Shown one piece after another: positions 6,273-9,907 of a stretch of DNA of 9,907 nucleotides. The notes under the pieces were generated by a model. The model did not search any database. It saw nothing but the letters and a program-made list of their open reading frames with translations, and was not told the origin of the DNA. The DNA is from Actinomycetes bacterium (GTDB lineage Bacteria > Actinomycetota > Thermoleophilia > Solirubrobacterales > 70-9): NCBI GenBank assembly GCA_023434465.1, contig JAEYSQ010000017.1, positions 1 through 9,907 on the forward strand, read 5' to 3'. The position numbers and the translations under genes were made by a program. Position 1 is the first letter of the stretch, and every line of letters begins with the position of its first letter.

Positions 6273-6685
6273 TGTCGCTGGTCGAGATAACCGATCAGGA
6301 CCTTGACCTGAACCGGCACCTGGACGCGGTCCAGGGCCCGGAGTTCGGCGCGGTCGCCACCTTCATCGGTCAGATCCGCAACCATGATCCGGAAACCTCG
6401 GGGCAGATCGACCGGCTGGAGTACTCCGCCCATCCCGAAGCCGAAGACATCCTGCGAAGGATCGTTCGCGAACTGGACCGGCCGGGCCTGAACATCGCGG
6501 TCAGTCACCGGACCGGCTCGGTCGTGGTCGGCGAACCGGCCCTGATCGCCTGCGTCGCCGCCGCCCACCGGCAAGCTGCCCAGGATGTCAGTCGGGAACT
6601 GGTCGAAAGGGTCAAGGCGGAAGTGCCGATCTGGAAAAACCAGGTGGCGGTCGACGGAAGCCAGAACTGGCAGGGACTCAAGTGA
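6272..6685 (+). CDS. moaE: Molybdopterin synthase catalytic (large) subunit MoaE
   Basis: MoaE, with thiocarboxylated MoaD, puts the dithiolene sulfurs into cyclic pyranopterin monophosphate to make molybdopterin. At 137 residues it has a normal family length. Recognisable parts are GAVATFIGQIRNHD (26-39), LEYSAHPEAE (49-58), the substrate-binding IAVSHRTGSVVVGEPALIACVAAAHR (75-100), and the C-terminal VKAEVPIWKNQ (114-124). K115 and K122 correspond to the catalytic lysines of the E. coli enzyme, so it looks active. The start is fixed by the 1-nt overlap with moaB. The end overlaps the moaA GTG by four bases (GTGA), so all three genes should be translated together. Its partner moaD is not next to it but is the last gene of the facing operon, beyond moaA. 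Confidence 0.96.
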   Translation: MSLVEITDQDLDLNRHLDAVQGPEFGAVATFIGQIRNHDPETSGQIDRLEYSAHPEAEDILRRIVRELDRPGLNIAVSHRTGSVVVGEPALIACVAAAHRQAAQDVSRELVERVKAEVPIWKNQVAVDGSQNWQGLK

Positions 6686-7710
6686 ATACCTCCGGCAGCT
6701 TCGAACCCGAAGGGCGAGGCGGACTGGTCGACAGCTTCGGCCGGGTCCACCGCGACCTGCGAATTTCCCTGACCGACAAGTGCTCGCTCCGTTGCACCTA
6801 CTGCATGCCCGCCGAAGGCGTGCCCTGGATCCCGAAAAAGTCGGTGCTGACCCCGGACGAGATCGAGCGGGTCGTCCGGGTTGCAGCGTCGGAAGGCATC
6901 CAGTCGGTGCGGCTGACTGGAGGTGAGCCCCTGATCAGCCCGAACCTGATCGAGATCGTGCGCCGTCTCACCTCGATCGAGGGGCCGCAGGGCCCGGTCG
7001 AGGTGGCGATGACCACGAACGGGATTCGCCTGCCCGAGTTCATTCCCGGTCTCGAGGAGGCAGGTCTTTCCCGCCTCAACGTCAGCATCGACACGCTCGA
7101 CCCCGACCGCTTTCTCGAACTGACCCGGCGTGACCGGCTGATCGACGTCCTGGCCGGAATCGAAGCGGCCAGGCGATCCGCTCTGCGGCCTCTCAAACTG
7201 AATGCGGTGGTGATGCGCGGGGTAAACGAGGACGAGGTCACGGACTTGGTCGACTTCGCGATCGAACACGAAGCCCAGATGCGCTTCATCGAGCACATGC
7301 CACTCGACATCGGCCACACCTGGGATCGCGGCGAGATGGTTCCGCGCGAGGAGATCCTCGGGGCACTCTCGAAGAAGTACGAGTTGACGCCGGTCCCGGG
7401 CCGGGCGGGGGCGCCAGCCGAACTTTTCTCGATCGACGGCGGTCCTCATGCAGTCGGCGTGATCGCCTCGGTGACGGCCCCTTTCTGCGCCAACTGTGAC
7501 CGCTTGCGCCTGACCGCCGACGGGCAGATCCGCAACTGCCTTTTCGCCCGCGAGGAGCTTGATCTCAGGCTCGCACTCCGAAACGGATCCGGCGACGAGG
7601 CGATCCGGGAAATCCTCCGCGCTTCGGTCGCCGGAAAGCGGGCCGGTCACGGCATCGACAGCCCAGACTTCGTTCAGCCGGAACGAGGGATGAACGCGAT
7701 CGGCGGCTAA
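6682..7710 (+). CDS. moaA: GTP 3',8-cyclase MoaA (radical SAM)
   Basis: MoaA catalyses the first committed step of molybdenum-cofactor synthesis, the radical rearrangement of GTP to 3',8-cyclo-GTP, which MoaC completes. The 342 residues carry every diagnostic element. The N-terminal radical-SAM cluster site is CSLRCTYC (C34, C38, C41), followed by the SAM-binding GGEP (80-83) and SIDTLDPDRF (135-144). The second, substrate-binding 4Fe-4S site is C269, C272 and C286 in CANCDRLRLTADGQIRNC. The protein ends in the Gly-Gly tail (341-342) needed for catalysis in known MoaA enzymes. The GTG start overlaps the moaE stop by four bases, with an AGGGA SD about 6 nt upstream. The first 20 residues are a variable leader. 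Its stop lies 18 nt from the end of the convergent moaD, with no clear terminator between them. Confidence 0.97.
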   Translation: MNTSGSFEPEGRGGLVDSFGRVHRDLRISLTDKCSLRCTYCMPAEGVPWIPKKSVLTPDEIERVVRVAASEGIQSVRLTGGEPLISPNLIEIVRRLTSIEGPQGPVEVAMTTNGIRLPEFIPGLEEAGLSRLNVSIDTLDPDRFLELTRRDRLIDVLAGIEAARRSALRPLKLNAVVMRGVNEDEVTDLVDFAIEHEAQMRFIEHMPLDIGHTWDRGEMVPREEILGALSKKYELTPVPGRAGAPAELFSIDGGPHAVGVIASVTAPFCANCDRLRLTADGQIRNCLFAREELDLRLALRNGSGDEAIREILRASVAGKRAGHGIDSPDFVQPERGMNAIGG

Positions 7711-7728
7711 GCCTCGGGCGGGCGCCGC

Positions 7729-8001
7729 TCAGCCACCCGCAAAAGGCGGCAGGACGTCCACGCGGCAGCCGTCCGGGAGGGAGGTCCCGAGCGATCTGTA
7801 GTGCTCGCCGTCGACGAAGAACGAGCACTGGTCCAGCACTTCGCGGAGACGCTCGGGGTCGGGGCTGCCACTCCGTTCGGCGCCCTCTCGGGAAAGCCAC
7901 TCGACCATCCCGGCGAGGTCATCGACCGGGCCGGCTTCGACTTCCTGGGCGCCGAAGGCCGCGGCCGCGCCGCCGAAGAGCCTGACTGAGACCTGGCTCA
8001 T
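7729..8001 (-). CDS. moaD: MoaD/ThiS-type sulfur-carrier, small subunit of molybdopterin synthase
   Basis: This 90-residue ubiquitin-like protein carries sulfur as a C-terminal thiocarboxylate for MoaE. It begins with the beta strand VSVRLFGGAAAAFG (4-17), has the helix DLAGMVEWLSREG, and ends in VDVLPPFAGG, the PPxxGG-type tail whose last glycine is adenylated and thiolated in this family. Length and tail fit MoaD, and the neighbours make MoaD more likely than ThiS. It is the last gene of the moeA-moaC-mobA-DUF6457-moaD operon. Its ATG overlaps the upstream stop by four bases (ATGA). No MoeB-like activating enzyme is in the window, so that function must be supplied from elsewhere. Confidence 0.93.
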   Translation of the reverse strand: MSQVSVRLFGGAAAAFGAQEVEAGPVDDLAGMVEWLSREGAERSGSPDPERLREVLDQCSFFVDGEHYRSLGTSLPDGCRVDVLPPFAGG

Positions 8002-8273
8002 TCCCGTTGCTCGGCCGCGAGTTCGGTGAGCTTCGCGTGCATGTCACGGAATTCCCGGTCGAATTCGGCTTCGGGACGGCGGCCGAGCGCGAGGCCGAGG
8101 GCGAAGGTGGTCAGCGGTGCGGCTGGCCGTGCGACATCGTGCGCGACATCCCGGGTCAGGTCGAGCACCGCGGCCACGTCGATGGCTTCCCCGATTCCGA
8201 GCAGTTCCGTGATCTTTTCGACCCAGTCGTCCAGCGCCTCGGGCGGAAGGTGCCGCGGTGTTTCCTGGCTCAC
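7998..8273 (-). CDS. DUF6457 family small protein in the molybdenum-cofactor operon
   Basis: This 91-residue protein has no signal peptide or membrane segment. It looks helical, with two parts: LPPEALDDWVEKITELLGIGEAIDVAAVLDLTRDVAHDVARPAAPLTTFALGLALG (8-64) and a charged C-terminal helix. The DLTRDVAHDVARPAAPLTTF core (38-57) matches what I remember of DUF6457, an actinobacterial family often found beside or fused to MobA-like or other cofactor genes. Its biochemical role is unknown. Here it lies between mobA and moaD with 4-nt overlaps on both sides (GTGA at 8270-8273, ATGA at 7998-8001), so its synthesis is tied to both. A strong SD (AAGGAGAGG) precedes the GTG start. A helper role for MobA or a molybdoenzyme chaperone function is a guess from context. 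Confidence 0.85.
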   Translation of the reverse strand: MSQETPRHLPPEALDDWVEKITELLGIGEAIDVAAVLDLTRDVAHDVARPAAPLTTFALGLALGRRPEAEFDREFRDMHAKLTELAAEQRE

Positions 8274-8827
8274 AATTGGTCCTCTCCTTGAGTTAGTCGT
8301 TCGAGATCTTCGGGTGTGTCGACATCACGGGCGAGACCTTCCGGATCCTGAACCTCCCGGAGTGCCATTCCACCGAAGAGGTCCCGCAGGGAAGCTCCGT
8401 CGACGGCGTCCAGGCTGGTCAGCGAGCGCTCGATCGAAGTCCGCCGGTAGATGCCGGCCAGCCACTGAACCCGGCCGTCGGTCAGAGCGACGAGACCGTC
8501 GGTCTCCGGAGCCACATCCCGGAAAGATTCGGCCAGCAGGCGACAAAGGAGCCCGGCGTGCGGAAGGTCGCAGCCGAGCAGCATGATCCAGTTCGTCTTC
8601 ACTTCGGGCAAGGCGGCGGCCAGTCCGGCCACCGGTCCGCCGAAGGGCGGATCCTCCCGAACCGAGGTTGAATCGTCGGCGGTGACGTCACCGGCAACGA
8701 TCGCGCGTTCGCACCCGGAGGCCAGGGCGGCAGTCACGACCAGGTCGATGAGCCGTCGGCCAGCGATCTGGATTTCTCCCTTCTCCCGGCCACCGAGCCG
8801 GGATCCCCGGCCCCCGGCCAGCACCAC
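8270..8827 (-). CDS. mobA: Molybdenum cofactor guanylyltransferase MobA
   Basis: MobA transfers GMP from GTP to molybdenum cofactor, making the guanine-dinucleotide form used by DMSO-reductase-type enzymes. The 185 residues show the nucleotidyltransferase signature LAGGRGSRLGG (3-13) with a downstream Lys (K16), PFGGPVAGL (61-69), the metal-binding LGCDLP (84-89), and QWLAGIY (121-127). ARDVDTPEDL (167-176) is close to the usual DVNTPEDL. This pattern fits MobA better than the related MocA cytidylyltransferase, although the pair can be confused. The GTG at 8827 (or the next GTG, 8824) is the first plausible start. It lies 20 nt after the moaC stop with only a weak SD, the one loose junction in this operon. 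No ATG occurs in the short upstream frame. Confidence 0.9.
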   Translation of the reverse strand: MVLAGGRGSRLGGREKGEIQIAGRRLIDLVVTAALASGCERAIVAGDVTADDSTSVREDPPFGGPVAGLAAALPEVKTNWIMLLGCDLPHAGLLCRLLAESFRDVAPETDGLVALTDGRVQWLAGIYRRTSIERSLTSLDAVDGASLRDLFGGMALREVQDPEGLARDVDTPEDLERLTQGEDQL

Positions 8828-8847
8828 CGCGGTGGCCGGTTCCGGGA

Positions 8848-9318
8848 TCAGCTCTGCCTCCGCCAGGTACCGGACTTGCCGCCGGTCTTTTCCTCGAGCT
8901 GGACCGATTCGATTGTCACGCCCTTGTCGATGCCCTTGAACATGTCGACCAGCGTGAGGGCGGCGACCGAAACCGCGGTCAATGCTTCCATTTCGACGCC
9001 GGTCCGATCAGCCGTGCGTACGGTCGCGCTGACGGTCACCCCCTGGTCACCGGTCTCGAAAGAGACCGCGGCGCCATGCACGCCGATCACATGCGCCAGC
9101 GGCAAGAGCTCCGCGCACTTCTTTGCTCCCTGAATGCCGGCAACCCGGGCGACTGCGAGCGCATCGCCCTTGGGCAACTCGTCGTCCCGGAGGGCGGCGA
9201 TCACGGCTGGAGGGCAGCGTACGAAGCCGGAAGCTGTGGCCGAACGCACGGTGGGCTCCTTCGCGGTGACGTCGACCATCCGGGCCTGGCCGCTCTCGTC
9301 AAGATGAGTGAAGGTCAA
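8848..9318 (-). CDS. moaC: Cyclic pyranopterin monophosphate synthase MoaC
   Basis: MoaC converts the MoaA product 3',8-cyclo-GTP to cyclic pyranopterin monophosphate. The 156 residues align well with the family: THLDESGQARMVDVTAKEPTVRSATASG (4-31), KGDALAVARVAGIQGAKKCAELLPLAH (50-76), VEMEALTAVSVAALTLVDMFK (108-128), and GGKSGTW (146-152). Residues equivalent to E. coli active-site K51, H77, D128 and K131 appear to be K50, H76, D125 and K128. The common Tyr before the Asp-Met is Val here. The start is a TTG (9316-9318), chosen because the family begins at once with THLDE, because it overlaps the moeA stop as TTGA, and because a strong SD (GAGGAGAG) lies a few bases upstream. Confidence 0.96.
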   Translation of the reverse strand: MTFTHLDESGQARMVDVTAKEPTVRSATASGFVRCPPAVIAALRDDELPKGDALAVARVAGIQGAKKCAELLPLAHVIGVHGAAVSFETGDQGVTVSATVRTADRTGVEMEALTAVSVAALTLVDMFKGIDKGVTIESVQLEEKTGGKSGTWRRQS

Positions 9319-9907
9319 GGGTCTCTCCTCGGGGTGTGGTTGAACTGTTCCGGATCGCGCAGGCGGACGGTCGGCACCAGGTCACCGGCCCGGATTGCCC
9401 TGACTTCCGGGTCGACCAGGGCGTACCCGTCGGCTGCGGCAAGGCAGGCTACCAGATGGGATCCGGAGCCGCCGGTCGCGGCCGGCAACACGCGCCGCTC
9501 GCCCTCGTCGCCGATCCGCACCGGAATCACCTGCATCCGGCCCCGCGGAGTATCCCAGTCCCCGGCCGCCCGGGCCGGGACCGGAGCCGGGAAGAGGCTG
9601 GCGGCACCCTGCATTTTGCGCAGGGCCGGCCGAACGAACATCTGAAAGGAAACCCAGGCACTTACGGGATTGCCCGGCAGGCCGAAGATGAGCGGGCCGT
9701 CTTCCCCCAGGCGGCCGAACGCCTGGGGCTTGCCCGGCTGCATCGCGACCCGGTCGAAGCGAACCGACTCGTTTTCCTCGAAGAGAGACTTGACCGGATC
9801 AAAGGCACCGACGCTGACGCCGCCGGTGAGGATCAGGGCATCGCAATCGAGGTGGCGATTCACCGCCGCGGCCAGCTCGCCGGAACCGTCGCCGGCGTGA
9901 TCGCTTT
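9315..9907 (-). CDS. moeA: Molybdopterin molybdotransferase MoeA, C-terminal part
   Basis: MoeA inserts molybdate into adenylated molybdopterin and releases mature cofactor. About 196 residues are present, and the frame is open to the right window edge, so roughly the N-terminal half of a normal ~400-residue MoeA is missing. The visible part holds domain III motifs: CDALILTGGVSVGAFDPVK, the VAMQPGKPQAFG loop, and GLPGNPVSAWVSFQMFVRPAL, all diagnostic of MoeA. A C-terminal beta domain (domain IV) ends in RLRDPEQFNHTPRRDP. The GTG at 9863 is not the start; typical MoeA helix sequence continues beyond it. It is the first visible gene of the five-gene minus-strand operon and overlaps moaC by four bases. 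Confidence 0.96.
   Translation of the reverse strand, partial: SDHAGDGSGELAAAVNRHLDCDALILTGGVSVGAFDPVKSLFEENESVRFDRVAMQPGKPQAFGRLGEDGPLIFGLPGNPVSAWVSFQMFVRPALRKMQGAASLFPAPVPARAAGDWDTPRGRMQVIPVRIGDEGERRVLPAATGGSGSHLVACLAAADGYALVDPEVRAIRAGDLVPTVRLRDPEQFNHTPRRDP

Noticed and set aside
6505..7650. 381-codon open frame on the minus strand opposite moaE/moaA
   Set aside because: It lies fully antisense to two well-supported genes. Its translation has no family signature, and long shadow frames are expected in GC-rich coding DNA.
7700..7735. Possible bidirectional terminator between moaA and moaD
   Set aside because: Only short GC arms (GCGGC/GCCGC) with a long loop are visible and there is no T-tract. 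This is not distinguishable from the GC-rich background.

Overview
The window is GC-rich, densely packed bacterial DNA. GTG and TTG starts, 4-nt stop/start overlaps, start codons sitting about 6 nt behind TANNNT -10 boxes, and a DUF6457 protein inside a molybdenum-cofactor operon all suggest an actinobacterium. My best guess is a Thermoleophilia/Solirubrobacterales-like lineage. That placement is inference; no rRNA or other marker gene is present.

Layout. (1) 1-656 (+): the 3' end of a polytopic membrane protein. (2) 706-4140 (+): a very large secreted protein with an N-terminal NHL beta-propeller, a metzincin-type zinc protease centre, Ig-like domains and a very basic C-terminal domain. It appears to have its own leaderless promoter. 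(3) 5534-4130 (-): a metallo-beta-lactamase-fold hydrolase followed by a TetR regulator. A palindromic operator lies in the spacer of the promoter upstream of the hydrolase. (4) 5697-7710 (+): moaB/mog, moaE and moaA, with overlapping junctions. (5) 9907-7729 (-): moeA (cut by the window edge), moaC, mobA, a DUF6457 gene and moaD, running towards moaA.

The two molybdenum-cofactor operons together hold nearly the whole pathway. MoaA and MoaC turn GTP into cyclic pyranopterin monophosphate. MoaD and MoaE form molybdopterin synthase. MoaB/Mog adenylates molybdopterin, MoeA inserts molybdate, and MobA adds GMP to give the bis-MGD form. A MoaD-activating MoeB-type enzyme and a molybdate transporter are not visible here. 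The two molybdopterin synthase subunits are encoded in opposite, convergent operons.

The least ordinary items are the NHL-metzincin-Ig fusion, three genes with matching leaderless start signals, the TetR operator placed inside a promoter spacer, and the small DUF6457 protein locked into the cofactor operon. I see no RNA genes, mobile elements, CRISPR arrays or large repeats. The only non-coding stretches are 657-705, 5535-5696 and 7711-7728, and none exceeds 300 bases.
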